A stretch of 64,000 bases of DNA from a bacterium (GTDB lineage Bacteria; Verrucomicrobiota; Verrucomicrobiia; Limisphaerales; UBA11358), in NCBI GenBank assembly GCA_021780905.1, contig JAJXXW010000086.1, positions 1 to 64,000 on the forward strand, written 5' to 3'. The position numbers were made by a program, and so were the translations under genes. A model generated the notes under the pieces. It did not search any database and was not told the DNA's origin. It saw nothing but the letters and a program-made list of their open reading frames with translations. Shown piece by piece: positions 1 to 10,498 of this stretch (positions are counted from its first letter, which is position 1; every line of letters starts with the position of its first letter).

Positions 1-262
1 GCCAACCGCCGACTGGCGGCTGCGGTGGGGACAGCCGTAACCACGGTTCGCATACTGAATTTTGAAAAAATCACCCATGAAAAATCGTGGCGCTGAAAAA
101 TCACCCGTTTTTCAACGGCCTGCTAGAGGGAATCAATCCCCCTGGGGAGCTTTCTGCTCGACGGCCCCTCATACCAAGCAATTCGCTGCCAGACCCCAAC
201 TTTCCGGAAGAACCGAAAAAAAGTCAGATCACTGCTCCAGTAGCGGAAGTCGGGCTAATTTT
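1..262. other. Upstream noncoding segment, no gene recognised
   Basis: I see no convincing coding sequence here. The 75-codon open frame starting at base 62 has no recognisable domain and a composition unlike a protein. A short motif (AAAAATCACCC) occurs twice, near 66-76 and 101-112. The segment ends in the promoter of the next gene. Confidence 0.4.
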
Positions 263-290
263 TTGACAATTTTTCAATCTGGTGTATAAT
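263..290 (+). promoter_or_regulatory. Perfect-consensus sigma70-type promoter
   Basis: TTGACA at 263-268 and TATAAT at 285-290 are separated by 16 bp. Both hexamers match the housekeeping consensus exactly. Transcription would start near 297, leaving a leader of about 95 bases before the ATG at 394. Confidence 0.7.
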
Positions 291-393
291 TTCTCTCAAT
301 TGCTGGCCGGTTGCAACTGGGCTTTAAAACTCGTGCCATTGAATTCAATGGCCGTTATAGTAAATCAGTAATTCAAACCAGAAAAAACACCAC

Positions 394-1644
394 ATGCTTA
401 TCACGCTGCTGCGCACATTTTCTATCCGATTTGTCACCGGCTTCCTATTTCCAGGTTCTTTGGGGTTGGGCCGCAACCTGATTCGAAACAGCCACAAATT
501 TAGTCCGCTGCTCCTGATGCTGGGCTTGGCAGCCGGGTCGTTTTTCCTATCCGGACAAACCGGATTGGCTTCAACGAACGCCTTGAGCATTGTGCTTTCG
601 GACAATCAGGTCGTTCTTTCCTGGCCGGCGACGGTTACGAATTATGTTTTGCAAACCGCCACCAATCTGCCAGCGACGGCATGGAACCCGGTGTCCAACA
701 CGGTGGCGGTGGTCAATGGCTATGCCACGGTGACCAACTCCATCTCCCAACCGCAGCAATTCTACCAGTTAAGCCAAGTCAGCCCACCGGTGATCCCGGC
801 CGGCATGGTCCTGATTCCTGCGGGTTCGTTCACCATGGGGGACACTTTGGATGGCATACCCGACGCCGTGCCTGCTACGAATGTGACCGTGTCCGCATTC
901 TACATGGACGTGAATTTGGTGAGTTCCAATCAATGGCGGTCGGTCGTCGCCGGGGCCACCAACTATGTTTTTGATAATGCGGGACTTGGCCAGGCCACCA
1001 ATCAGCCGGTGCAGACGGTGAGCTGGTATGATGTGGTGAAATGGTGTAATGCACGGTCGCAGCAGGCCGGGTTGACGCCGGTCTATTACACGGATGCGGG
1101 TTTGACCCAGATTTACACCAACGGGGACATTGACGCAGTCTATCCAAACTGGGGGGCCAATGGCTATCGCTTGCCCACCGAGGCGGAATGGGAGAAGGCG
1201 GCGCGGGGCGGATTGAGCGGACAGCGGTTTCCGTGGGGCAATATCATCAACGAAAGCCTGGCCAATTATCTCGGTTCCACCAGCAGCTACAGTTACGATT
1301 CGGGACCGACCGGCTACAATTCGATTGGAATTTCTAATGGAAGCCAACCTTATACCAGTCCTGTGGGATCGTTTGCGGCCAATGGCTATGGATTATACGA
1401 TATGGCTGGAAACCTGTATGAGTGGTGCTGGGATTGGTATGATCCGTCGCCGTTTCCGGCTGGCAGCGCATATTTGGGCGGGACCGATCCACGCGGTCCG
1501 GCTTCAGGTTATTTCGGCTATCGTGTCCTGCGCAGCGGGCCATGGAACGGCACTGCTGGCAGTTCGCGATGCGCCGCCCGCAGCTTCTCCACGCCCAACA
1601 GTCCCAACGGCAGTATCGGCTTCCGGTGCGTGATTGGGTTGTAA
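394..1644 (+). CDS. Secreted formylglycine-generating-enzyme (SUMF1)-like protein
   Basis: This 416-residue protein has a long hydrophobic N-terminus, with the apolar core around residues 38-60. That suggests export; the true start could be an internal Met. Residues about 62-128 resemble a beta-sandwich seen in other secreted proteins of this window (TNLPATAW ... FYQL). Residues about 135-416 match the FGE-sulfatase/SUMF1 fold: the opening GMVLIPAGSFTMG, the middle YRLPTEAEWEKAARGG, YDMAGNLYEWCWDWY, and the terminal GFRC. Known members modify sulfatases or act as C-type-lectin-like binding folds. The catalytic cysteine pair of true FGE cannot be confirmed here, so a binding or structural role is equally possible. 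It stands alone behind a strong promoter. Confidence 0.8.
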   Translation: MLITLLRTFSIRFVTGFLFPGSLGLGRNLIRNSHKFSPLLLMLGLAAGSFFLSGQTGLASTNALSIVLSDNQVVLSWPATVTNYVLQTATNLPATAWNPVSNTVAVVNGYATVTNSISQPQQFYQLSQVSPPVIPAGMVLIPAGSFTMGDTLDGIPDAVPATNVTVSAFYMDVNLVSSNQWRSVVAGATNYVFDNAGLGQATNQPVQTVSWYDVVKWCNARSQQAGLTPVYYTDAGLTQIYTNGDIDAVYPNWGANGYRLPTEAEWEKAARGGLSGQRFPWGNIINESLANYLGSTSSYSYDSGPTGYNSIGISNGSQPYTSPVGSFAANGYGLYDMAGNLYEWCWDWYDPSPFPAGSAYLGGTDPRGPASGYFGYRVLRSGPWNGTAGSSRCAARSFSTPNSPNGSIGFRCVIGL

Positions 1645-1872
1645 ACCTGGACTATTTGCGGGTTGGCCGGATAGCAACGACTGACCAGTTGTGTGCGTCA
1701 AGTTCTGCAAATTGGTTTTTGGTCAGCCATCAACTGCGACCAGTCCTGAAAGGACGGTAACGAAGAAGTGCTTCCGCAAAGTCATGGGCAACTTTTGGAT
1801 TTCAACCCGCGAAGGTCGAATAAAATTCCATTGTCACGCCGCGGCAAAAAATTAAACTGTCCGCTCGTTTTC

Positions 1873-2979
1873 ATGAAAACTTACAACATCGCAGCGCTCG
1901 CCGGCGACGGCATCGGCCCGGAAGTCATGCGCGAAGCCATCAAGGTTTTGCGCGCCACGGAAAAGAAATTCGGCTTCCGCCTGAACCTCACCGAAGCGCC
2001 CGTCGGCTGGGCCGGCATTGACGCGGCTGGCAAAGCTTTGCCAGATAAAACTTTGGCCCTCTGCAAAGAGTCGGATTCGATTTTGTTCGGCTCCGTCGGT
2101 TTGCCCGACCGCGACCCGACGATTCCGAAGGAAGAACGCCCCGAACGCGCCGCGCTGCTGCGGCTGCGGAAGGAATTCGGTTTGTTCGCCAATTTGCGTC
2201 CGGTTTCGCTGCCGAAAGTTCTGGCGCACGCGTGTCCGCTGGCGAAGGAACGCCAGGGCGACGGCATTGACATACTGGTTGTTCGCGAACTGACCGGTGG
2301 CATGTATTTTGGCCAGCCCAAGAAGACGGAGGATTTGGGCGGCGGCCATTTTCGCGCGATTGACACGATGGTTTACACCACGCCGGAAATCGAGCGTATC
2401 GCCCATGTGGCGTTCAAGGCCGCGCAGTTGCGCCGGAAGAAATTGACGAGCATTGACAAGGCGAATGTGTTGGAGAACGGCATTCTCTGGCGTGAAACCG
2501 TCACGCGCGTCGGCAAAAATTATCCCGACGTGGCGCTGGAGCACATGTTCGTGGACAACGGCGCGATGCAGCTCATGCTCAAGCCCACGCAGTTCGACGT
2601 GATGCTCTGCGAAAATATGTTCGGCGACATCTTGAGCGACGAAGCGGCGGCGCTCGGCGGCTCACTGGGAATGTTGCCCAGCGCGAGCCTCGGCGCGACG
2701 AATGGCAACCAGACCTTTGGTTTTTACGAGCCGGCGGGCGGCACCGCGCCGGACATCGCCGGCAAAAATCTGGCGAATCCCATCGCGCAAATCCTGTCGA
2801 GCGCGCTGATGCTGCGACACAGCTTTGGCTTGAATGACGCGGCGGCGGCGATTGAAGCGGCAGTCGGCACGGCCATCAACGCCGGCCACCGCACCGGCGA
2901 CATTTACAATCCGATTGAGACGAGCGCCAAGCGCGTCGGCACCACGCAGATGGGCGATGCGATTGCGGCGGCGGTTTGA
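1873..2979 (+). CDS. leuB: 3-isopropylmalate dehydrogenase
   Basis: LeuB oxidatively decarboxylates 3-isopropylmalate in leucine biosynthesis, using NAD and a divalent metal in the cytoplasm. The 368-residue product has the usual family length. It opens with the family GDGIGPEV motif and carries ELTGGMYFGQP, which distinguishes LeuB from isocitrate dehydrogenase. Further signatures are the metal-binding region around NMFGDILSDEAA and the conserved GSLGMLPSASLG. The frame is open 35 codons further upstream, but MKTYNIAALAGDG at 1873 is the natural start. The gene is single and is followed at once by a strong hairpin terminator. Confidence 0.95.
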   Translation: MKTYNIAALAGDGIGPEVMREAIKVLRATEKKFGFRLNLTEAPVGWAGIDAAGKALPDKTLALCKESDSILFGSVGLPDRDPTIPKEERPERAALLRLRKEFGLFANLRPVSLPKVLAHACPLAKERQGDGIDILVVRELTGGMYFGQPKKTEDLGGGHFRAIDTMVYTTPEIERIAHVAFKAAQLRRKKLTSIDKANVLENGILWRETVTRVGKNYPDVALEHMFVDNGAMQLMLKPTQFDVMLCENMFGDILSDEAAALGGSLGMLPSASLGATNGNQTFGFYEPAGGTAPDIAGKNLANPIAQILSSALMLRHSFGLNDAAAAIEAAVGTAINAGHRTGDIYNPIETSAKRVGTTQMGDAIAAAV

Positions 2980-2996
2980 TTTCCATCGCCAATCAA

Positions 2997-3026
2997 AAGA
3001 GCGGCCCAAAATAGCCGCTCTTTTTT
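2997..3026. terminator. Bidirectional rho-independent terminator
   Basis: A 9-bp stem (AAGAGCGGC / GCCGCTCTT) with an 8-base loop is followed by a T run on the plus strand. An A stretch precedes it, so it can serve both leuB and the convergent gene ending at 3046. Confidence 0.85.
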
Positions 3027-3045
3027 CACGGTCGGAAAATCAGTT

Positions 3046-3795
3046 TCAGGGAAAGGTATTCCAGATCATCTCCGGGTTGTTGGTAATGCCCGTGGAAGTG
3101 CCGTTCCAGTATTCCGATTTTCTGAAATGCTTCGCGTGACCGTCAAGGAAGGAGAAGTAGGCGCCATTGTGCAGGTTGGTTACGGAGCCGCCGTCGCCCA
3201 AGGCGGGTTTTTTTTCGTTGTCATAAATCCAAACCACCGCTGTCGGCGCGGCGGGAATGGCGGAGAGCGTGATTTTGGGATGATCGTTGGCGCTCACGCC
3301 GTTGAACCCTTGATTGAGCGCGTAATGGAAAAGATTGTGACTATTGCCGGATGCTGACACGTTTGCGCGACGCCGGTTGGCTGGACAAATCCAGATCGAA
3401 TGATGGGGCGCAAGGGTAGGATTCATGCGTTCGGGCATGTCCACATAACGTGGCAACAAATTAATCGCCGCCGGAAGCTGGGCATACCACGCTTGATAAG
3501 TCAGATCCGCGAGGTCGCTGTCGAGTGGGGTGGGTTTGCCTTCCGGCGGCAGCAAATCATTGTTTTCCGCGACATAAACCTGCGTCGCCAGACCCCATTG
3601 CTTGAGGTTGTTCAGACAGACAAGTCCTTGCGCAGTCGCCTTGGCCTTGCTCAACGCCGGCAGCAGCAGCGCCGCCAGAATGCCGATGATGGCGATGACC
3701 ACGAGCAGTTCGATGAGGGTAAACGCCGGCCTGGTCGCCCGCCCAATGCGGCGGCGGTGACGCCGGGAAAAATTGACTGGAGCAAAAGAGTTCAT
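3046..3795 (-). CDS. Prepilin-like protein with type IV pilin N-terminal methylation motif
   Basis: This 249-residue protein has a basic leader of about 24 residues, then [20 protein letters not shown]. That is the classical prepilin peptidase cleavage and methylation site followed by the pilin hydrophobic helix. Near the C-terminus lies a His-x8-Asp-Gly stretch ([16 protein letters not shown]), like the H-X9-DG domain found in very many Verrucomicrobiota and Planctomycetota pseudopilin-like proteins. It is probably exported to the inner membrane and assembled or processed by a type II secretion/type IV pilus machine. The specific function is unknown, and no secretion genes are adjacent. Confidence 0.9.
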   Translation of the reverse strand: MNSFAPVNFSRRHRRRIGRATRPAFTLIELLVVIAIIGILAALLLPALSKAKATAQGLVCLNNLKQWGLATQVYVAENNDLLPPEGKPTPLDSDLADLTYQAWYAQLPAAINLLPRYVDMPERMNPTLAPHHSIWICPANRRRANVSASGNSHNLFHYALNQGFNGVSANDHPKITLSAIPAAPTAVVWIYDNEKKPALGDGGSVTNLHNGAYFSFLDGHAKHFRKSEYWNGTSTGITNNPEMIWNTFP

Positions 3796-3940
3796 CGGTT
3801 GAATCTCTTTTTATCGGCATCCCATCCTCACACGATCCGCGACGGTTGGCAAGTTTTTCCCGGATGCGGCGCTGAAAAATTTCCGTGGCGTGTGAACGCG
3901 AAGCCGGTAAGCTGCGTCCAATCGAACCGTTGCATTTAAC

Positions 3941-5446
3941 ATGAAAAACATCGCCGCCCTGCTGCTCCTCACCGTCACGCTGCCGCTCCGCGCCGCCGAC
4001 ACCAACGCGCCCGCCGCCGTCAGGGAACCCAATCTCCTCGCCCAAATCCCCGACGCCTCGCACGCGCCCGTGCGCGTGACCAACACGCTCAGCATCGCCG
4101 GCGAGCGCGTCACCTATGTCGCCGAAACCGGGATGCTGCCGCTGCTCAAGCCCGACGGCACGTCGCGCGCGTCGGTTTTTTATGTGGCTTACACGCGCAC
4201 GGACGGCGCGGCGGGCGTGAAGCGGCCGGTCACTTTTAGTTTCAACGGCGGGCCTGGCTCCGCATCCGTCTGGCTGCACCTCGGTGCGCTCGGCCCGCGC
4301 CGCGTCAAGATGAACGACGACGGCTCGCTGCCCGCGCCGCCGTTCGCGCTGATGGACAACCCCTATTCCATTCTGAACGACAGCGACCTGGTGTTCATTG
4401 ATCCCGTCGCCACGGGTTTCAGCCGGCCGGCGAAGGACGAGAAACCCGACGAGTTCTTTGGCGACGAGGGTGATCTGGATTCCGTCGGCGAATTCATCCG
4501 GCTCTGGACGACGCGCCACGACCGCTGGCTCTCGCCGAAATTTCTCTGCGGCGAAAGCTACGGCGTCTTTCGCGCCGCCGGCCTTGCGGAACATCTGCGC
4601 CGGCGCTGCGGCATGTATCTCAACGGCCTCATTCTTGTCTCCGGCGTGCTGGACTTCGGCACCATCAGCGGCGGGCCGGGCAACGACCTGCCATATCCGC
4701 TGATTTTGCCGGCCTACACGGCGGCGGCGCATTTCCACAAAAAATTGCCGGCGGACTTGCAGTCGGATTTGCCCGCCGCGCTGGCGGAGGCGCGCGCCTT
4801 TGCCAAAGGCGAATTCTCCTCCGCACTGCTGCAAGGCGCGGACCTGCCGGCGGACGAGCGGAAAAAGGTCGTCGCCGAACTCGCGCGGCTCACCGGCCTG
4901 AAGCCGTCCGTCATCGAGGACAACAATTTGCGCGTGGATCCGTCGGTGTTCCGCAAGCAACTGCTGCACGAGGACGGCCTGATCCTCGGCGCCTACGATG
5001 CGCGCCTGACCGGCCGCGACGGCGACCCGGCGTCGCCCGGCGCGGGGTTTGACCCGGCCAGCGCGGCCGTGATGGGGCCGTTTTCGGCCGCGATGAATTC
5101 GTATGTGCGTCGCGAGCTGAAATTTGAAGATGACTTGCCGTATGAACTTATCGCCGGCGTGCAGCCGTGGAATTACGGCGTGCGCAATGATTTTGCCAAC
5201 GCCAGCGGGCGGCTCGCCGCCGTGATAAACCAGGAGCCGGACCTGAAAATCCTCGTGCTCGGCGGACGCTGCGATCTGGTCTGCCCGATTGACACGATCC
5301 GGCACAGCCTGAACCACATGGCCCTGGCCGACGGCTACCGGAAAAACATCTCCTTTGCCGAGTTTGACGCCGGCCACATGATGTATATCAACCTGCCCGA
5401 CCTGAAGAAAATGCAGGCGGAGATTGGAAAATTTGTGCGGCCATAA
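3941..5446 (+). CDS. Secreted serine carboxypeptidase (peptidase family S10-like)
   Basis: This 501-residue protein has a short Sec signal peptide (MKNIAALLLLTVTLPLRAAD). The alpha/beta-hydrolase fold of S10 peptidases is marked by SFNGGPGSASVW (oxyanion region), the nucleophile in CGESYG, the acid in LGGRCDLVCP and the histidine in DAGHMMYI near the C-terminus. The full Ser-Asp-His triad is therefore visible. The predicted role is removal of C-terminal amino acids from peptides in the periplasm or outside the cell. Length and motif order fit bacterial homologues. It is transcribed alone. Confidence 0.9.
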   Translation: MKNIAALLLLTVTLPLRAADTNAPAAVREPNLLAQIPDASHAPVRVTNTLSIAGERVTYVAETGMLPLLKPDGTSRASVFYVAYTRTDGAAGVKRPVTFSFNGGPGSASVWLHLGALGPRRVKMNDDGSLPAPPFALMDNPYSILNDSDLVFIDPVATGFSRPAKDEKPDEFFGDEGDLDSVGEFIRLWTTRHDRWLSPKFLCGESYGVFRAAGLAEHLRRRCGMYLNGLILVSGVLDFGTISGGPGNDLPYPLILPAYTAAAHFHKKLPADLQSDLPAALAEARAFAKGEFSSALLQGADLPADERKKVVAELARLTGLKPSVIEDNNLRVDPSVFRKQLLHEDGLILGAYDARLTGRDGDPASPGAGFDPASAAVMGPFSAAMNSYVRRELKFEDDLPYELIAGVQPWNYGVRNDFANASGRLAAVINQEPDLKILVLGGRCDLVCPIDTIRHSLNHMALADGYRKNISFAEFDAGHMMYINLPDLKKMQAEIGKFVRP

Positions 5447-5587
5447 TTTTTGGCTGATTTAATTGTTGGGCGGCAGAGCGTATAGATGTTTGCAAACCCA
5501 TCGTCGTGCGGCCGGCGTTGGCCATTCAACTGTCAGCCCACTTGCTTGTTTCCGAACGGACGGACGCCGGTTAAACTGCGGCTGCCA

Positions 5588-8395
5588 ATGAAAAAAATCC
5601 CAGCCTTGGCCACCGTGGTTTTCACCGCGCTGCTGGCGCGGGCGGTGACGGCGGACGACACGGTGTCGCTCGCCGGCCGCTGGCGCTGCCAGCTGGACCG
5701 CGCCGACGCGGGCATCACGGAAAACTGGCCGGCCCGTAACCTCTCCGGCCACATTCATCTCCCCGGCTCGCTGCCGGAAGAGGGCCTGGGCGACGACATC
5801 ACGACCAACACCGTCTGGACCGGCGGCATCGTGGACCGATCTTTTTTCACCGCGCCGGAGTTTGAAAAATACCGCCAGCCCGGCCATGTGAAGCTGCCGT
5901 TCTGGCTCACGCCGGCAAAGTATTACGCCGGCCCGGCCTGGTTTCAGCGCGAGGTGGAAATTCCCGCAGCGTGGCAAGACCGGCGCGCGGTGCTGACGCT
6001 GGAACGGCCGCACTGGGAAACCCGGGTTTGGGTGGATGCAAAATGTTTTGGCACCAACAACTCGCTTGGCACGCCGCACGAATATGATCTCGGCCGGCTC
6101 GCCCCCGGGCCGCACACGCTGACGATCCGCGTGGACAACCGGCGCATCGTGGACGTGGGCGAAAATTCCCACAGCATCAGCGACCACACCCAGGGCAACT
6201 GGAACGGCATCGTGGGCGAAATCTCGCTGCGCGCGACGCCGTGGGTGGGGATTGAGGATTTGCAAGTGCAGCCGCACGTCGCGGCGCGATCAGTGACAGT
6301 GACCGGCAGCGTCGGCGGTGCCGCTACCCGCCCGGGGGCGATGGAATTTTCCGTGGATGGAAAATTGACGCCGCCCATCGCGGTGGACTGGGCGACGAAC
6401 GCGGGTGGGGAGGCGTTCACCGCCGAAATTCCCCTGGGACCCCACGCGCCGCTCTGGGACGAATTTTCTCCGGCGCTGCATCAACTGACCGTGCGGCTGG
6501 GCGCCGCGACGCGCCGCACCACGTTTGGCCTGCGCGAAATTACGGCGGATGGCCCGCAGTTTTTGATCAACGGCCGCAAAACCTTTTTTCGCGGCACGCT
6601 GGAATGCTGCGTGTTTCCGCTCACCGGTCATCCGCCGACGGTCGTGGATTCCTGGAGGCGCATCATCGCCATCGCCAAGGCGCACGGACTGAATTTGATC
6701 CGCTTTCATTCCTGGTGTCCGCCGGCGGCGGCGTTTCAGGCGGCGGATGAGCTGGGGTTTTATTTCCAAATCGAGGCGTGCTCGTGGGCGAACCAGAGCA
6801 CCACGCTCGGCGACGGCCGGCCGGTGGACGCCTGGGTTTACGCCGAGACGGAGCGCGTCCTCAAGGCTTACGGCAATCATCCAAGCTTCGTGCTGATGGC
6901 CTGCGGCAATGAGCCGGGCGGAAAAAATTACAGCCGATTTCTGGCGGACTATGTGCGGCATTTCAAGGCGCTGGATGCGCGCCGGCTGTGGACGGGCGCG
7001 AGTGGCTGGCCGGAGCTGGCCGAAAACCAGTTTGACGTGACGCCGAATCCGCGCATCCAGCGGTGGGGTGAGGGCTTGAATTCGCGCCTCAACGCGCAGC
7101 CGCCGGAGACGTTGACGGACTACCGCGATTACCTCCGCCGCCGGCCGGTGCCGGTCATCAGCCACGAGATCGGCCAGTGGTGCGCGTTTCCCGATTTCTC
7201 CGAGATCCAGAAATACAAAGGCTATTTGAAGGCCGGCAACTTTGAGATTTTTCGCGAGGCGCTCGCCGCGCGCGGCCTGGGCGACGAGGCGGAGCGGTTT
7301 TTGCATGCGTCCGGCAAATTGCAGGTGCTGTGCTACAAGGAGGAAATTGAATCCGCCCTGCGCACGCCGGGCCTGGGCGGGTTTGAACTGCTCGGCCTCA
7401 CCGATTTTCCGGGCCAGGGCACGGCGCCCGTCGGCGTGCTGAACGCCTTCTGGGATGACAAAGGTTGCGTGACGGCCGAAGAATTCCGCCGCTTTTGAAG
7501 TGCCGTCGTGCCGCTGGCGCGGCTGCCCAAGCGCGTGTTCACCACGGAGGAAACGCTCACGGCGAAACTGGAGGTTGCCAATTTTGGCGCGGCTCCGCTC
7601 GCCGGCGCGACGCCGTATGTCCAACTGGTGGCCGACGACGGCCGCGTGCTGGCCGCGCAGATTTTTGACCGGCGCGAGTTGCCGCTGGGCAACGGCATTC
7701 AACTGGGCACGGCCGCGTTCGCTTTGGAAAAGATCCCCGCGCCCGCGCGCTGCCGGCTGGTCGCCGGTTTTGCCGGCACGGACATTCAAAACGACTGGGA
7801 CGTGTGGGTGTATCCGCCGGACTTCGCGCCGGCCGTGCCACCCGGCGTGCAGATTTTTCACGAGTTGGACGCCGCCGCGCTGGCGGTGCTGCATGCCGGC
7901 GGCACGGTCCTCTGGCTGTTGCCGCCGGAAAAAGTCCGCAACGATCCGAACCGGCCGGTGAAGTTCGGTTTCAGCAGCATTTTCTGGAACACCGCGTGGA
8001 CGAAACGCCAGGCGCCGACCACGCTGGGCATTCTGTGCGATGCGCGCCTGCCGCTGTTTGCGGAGTTTCCCACGGAAAATTTCAGCGACTGGCAATGGTG
8101 GTATCTGGTGCGGCGCGCCCAGCCGATGATCCTGGACGACCTGCCCGCGCCGCTACAGCCCAGCGTGCAGGTGATTGACGACTGGACGACCAACCACAAG
8201 CTGGCGCTGACGTTCGAGGCCCGGGTCGGCAGCGGGAAGATTTTTGTCTGCAGTGCGGATCTGGAGCACGATCTGGAGCACGACCCGGTGCGCCGGCAGT
8301 TCCGCGCGAGCCTGCTGGATTATCTGGGCAGCCCGGATTTCCAGCCGAAATGGCCCGCAAGCGTTGCCGGATTGCAACGGCTCGCGGGAAAATAA
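5588..8395 (+). pseudogene. Glycoside hydrolase family 2-type protein, split by an in-frame TGA
   Basis: One reading frame runs from the ATG at 5588 (signal peptide MKKIPALATVVFTALLARA) to 8395, with a single TGA at 7496-7498. The first 636 residues have a jelly-roll sugar-binding part and a TIM barrel. The barrel shows GNEPG as the likely acid/base and VISHEIGQW as the likely nucleophile region, as in family 2 hydrolases. The frame continues past the TGA without shift for about 298 residues of beta-rich C-terminal domain (VPLARLPKRVFTTEETL). The start at 5588 is chosen because of the signal peptide; the frame is open upstream. The TGA sits between Phe and Ser where one sense codon would restore a protein of about 935 residues. 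It may be a real nonsense mutation or a sequencing error. The catalytic half alone might still be made. Confidence 0.75.
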
Positions 8396-8441
8396 ACTTT
8401 GCCCGCGACATTTTTTGCCGCCACAATAGCGAAATTTGTTC

Positions 8442-9620
8442 ATGAGCAATCCTGTCATCACCGCCGGCCCGGACACAGCGGAAAAAATTTCCTCCGCGCC
8501 GGCGGATTTTTCCCGGCCAGTCGTCCGCCCCAAAAAGGGCGCGTTCAACCTGTTCAAAGAAGTTCTCAACCACGGCGGGCCGGGCTACCTCCAATTCGCC
8601 ATCACGAACATCTGCAACGCCGACTGCGGCTTCTGCGGTTTCGCGCGTTCGCAATTTGATCCGAAGGCGCGGCGCAGCGTCACGCTGGACGAGGCGCAGC
8701 GGGTCGTTGATATCGCGCTCAAAAACCACATCGGCTATCTGCTTTTCGTCGGCGGCGAGCCGATGGTGCACCGCGACATCCGCGCGATGACGCGCTACGC
8801 GGCGGAACGCGGCATTCACCCGATGATCTGCACCAACGGCGGTCTCTGGAACGACCAGAATATGCGCGACCTCGCCAGCGACGGGTTGACCAGCGTCATC
8901 ATGTCCATCGACGCGCACGACGTGGCGAAGCACGAAAAAAATCGCGGTCTGCCGGACGTCTGCAAAAAAATCCAGAAGGCGAACGGGTTTTTTCAGGGCG
9001 CCGGCATCCAGACCACCGCGAGCATCACGGCCAGCCGGTTGATTGACGATTACGAGAAGCTGCCGGAGTTTTTGGAGACGCTCGGTTTCAAGAGCTGCAC
9101 GTTCAGCTATCCGCTGACGTCGCTGGCGAGCAGTTATCTGAGTTTTAGCGACAGCGGACTGGTGAATTTCAACAAGGAGGAACTCATCGCGCTGTTCGAG
9201 AACATCAAGCGGATGAAAAAAAACAGCGGTTTTCCCGTCGTCAATCCGGCGGAATCGCTCGACGAAATGCAGCGCCATCTGCGCGGCGAAAAGGAAAAAT
9301 TCGGCTGTCTCGGCGGCCACAAGTATTTCTATCTCGACTGGAACCTCGATTTGTTCCGCTGCCACGCGTGGCACGAGCCGATGTGCAAGGTTTGGGACTG
9401 GGACGATTCCAAGCTCATCCGCGACGGTTGCACCAAGTGCATGATTGATTGCTACCGCGACCCGAGTGTGTTGCAATTCGTCGCCATCAGTGCCAGCGAC
9501 GCCTACCAAAACCTGAAGCAGGGCAAAGTGGTTGCCGCCGCGAAAAATATCTTTGATGCCCGCAACCTGACTTCGCTCAAGGCGGTGTGGGAGGACCGCA
9601 AGTGGATCGGCGGCGTCTGA
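8442..9620 (+). CDS. Radical SAM protein with cysteine-rich C-terminal region
   Basis: This 392-residue protein carries the radical SAM 4Fe-4S motif CNADCGFC at about residue 60 (C-x3-C-x2-C) and the conserved GGEP motif (FVGGEPMVHRD). The C-terminal region has further cysteines (FGCLGG, LFRCHAW, PMCKVW, GCTKCMIDC) that could bind an auxiliary cluster as in SPASM-type enzymes. The reaction is unknown; family members modify peptides, lipids or cofactors. ATG at 8442 is preferred to a TTG two codons upstream. The gene stands alone, so context gives no substrate. Confidence 0.85.
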   Translation: MSNPVITAGPDTAEKISSAPADFSRPVVRPKKGAFNLFKEVLNHGGPGYLQFAITNICNADCGFCGFARSQFDPKARRSVTLDEAQRVVDIALKNHIGYLLFVGGEPMVHRDIRAMTRYAAERGIHPMICTNGGLWNDQNMRDLASDGLTSVIMSIDAHDVAKHEKNRGLPDVCKKIQKANGFFQGAGIQTTASITASRLIDDYEKLPEFLETLGFKSCTFSYPLTSLASSYLSFSDSGLVNFNKEELIALFENIKRMKKNSGFPVVNPAESLDEMQRHLRGEKEKFGCLGGHKYFYLDWNLDLFRCHAWHEPMCKVWDWDDSKLIRDGCTKCMIDCYRDPSVLQFVAISASDAYQNLKQGKVVAAAKNIFDARNLTSLKAVWEDRKWIGGV

Positions 9621-10186
9621 GCGCGCGGTTTGCGCATTTCCCGGACCGGCAACCGCCTTCCTCGATCGTGGAAACCAGCGCAGCGCAAGCGCCCTAACTC
9701 GGATATTTCATAGTGGCATTTGATTTTGGGAAAAGGCGGTGCGGAGGCGGTCTCCGACGGCTGTTTGGAGGGAAAATGGGAAGCCCAACGACCGTTGTGA
9801 CGCCGGAAGGTTCCCCGCTGGCCGTTTTTGGCGACACCTCCGGCAGGGGGACTTTGCTTTCCAGAAAAAATGCCGGCCTCAACCGCTGGCGGGAGCCAGC
9901 GTTCTGCGTCGCTGCTGGCAGCGGCGAAACAAGGCTGGCAGCGGGTAGGCGCGGCTCAACGGCACAATGACCCGGCGCACCCTCACGCGCACTTGGCCCG
10001 CCACTTTCAACAACTTGACCCCGACACTGCCCGCCGTCGCCCGCGCCGCCGTGACGCCCAAGCCGGCGTCCACCTGACGCCACAACAACATCCCGCCAGC
10101 GCTGGCGAGCGGCTGAAACAGTTTGCCCGCTGGATCGAGGGCAAACGGCTAACGTATCGCCAAGTGTCTCAGACTTTGTGCGTTTG
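9621..10186. other. Noncoding segment without recognisable gene
   Basis: Open frames on both strands here give low-complexity, Arg- and Pro-rich translations typical of GC-rich noncoding DNA. The stretch 9770-9960 reads like a relic of coding sequence (GSPTTVVTPEGSPLAVFGD), but I cannot assign it. I see no RNA gene and no terminator I would defend. Confidence 0.4.
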
Positions 10187-10408
10187 TTAAGTATATAAGC
10201 CCACCACCGCCCAGTTGATGACACGCGTGGCGGCCGGCGGAAAATCCACCTGCGTCTTTTTCGCGCCGGACGGCATGGACAACGAATATGTTTTCAAGGA
10301 AAGCGTGGGGATTTCGACGGCTTGCCCCGGAGTTGCGTCGGGCATCGGCTCGACCGGGTAAATATAAACCGTCTGGGTTCGGACGCGGTCTTCGAGGTGA
10401 GACCGCAC
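10187..10408 (-). pseudogene. Possible gene relic of unknown family
   Basis: A 73-codon open frame gives a protein-like translation with beta-strand pattern (QTVYIYPVEPMPDATPGQAV, VEIPTLSLKTYSLSMPSG). It lacks a credible start signal or partner domain. It may be a C-terminal scrap of a larger secreted protein. I do not recognise the family. Confidence 0.25.
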
Positions 10409-10498
10409 GGAGAAGTGTCATTTTCCGTTCTGGCGCTGACCCGGCATCAGGCTGAGCACTGTTTGAAAATATAAAATCCTTGGGGCGCGGAGCGGTTG

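Noticed and set aside
62-289. A 75-residue protein at the left edge
   Set aside because: No domain, and it runs through the perfect promoter of the next gene.
7496-7498. Selenocysteine codon in the glycoside hydrolase gene
   Set aside because: I see no convincing SECIS hairpin directly downstream, and family 2 hydrolases are not known as selenoproteins. Mutation or error is simpler.
9694-10224. A 176-residue Arg/Pro-rich protein
   Set aside because: Composition is that of GC-rich noncoding DNA; no domain, and competing frames on the other strand.
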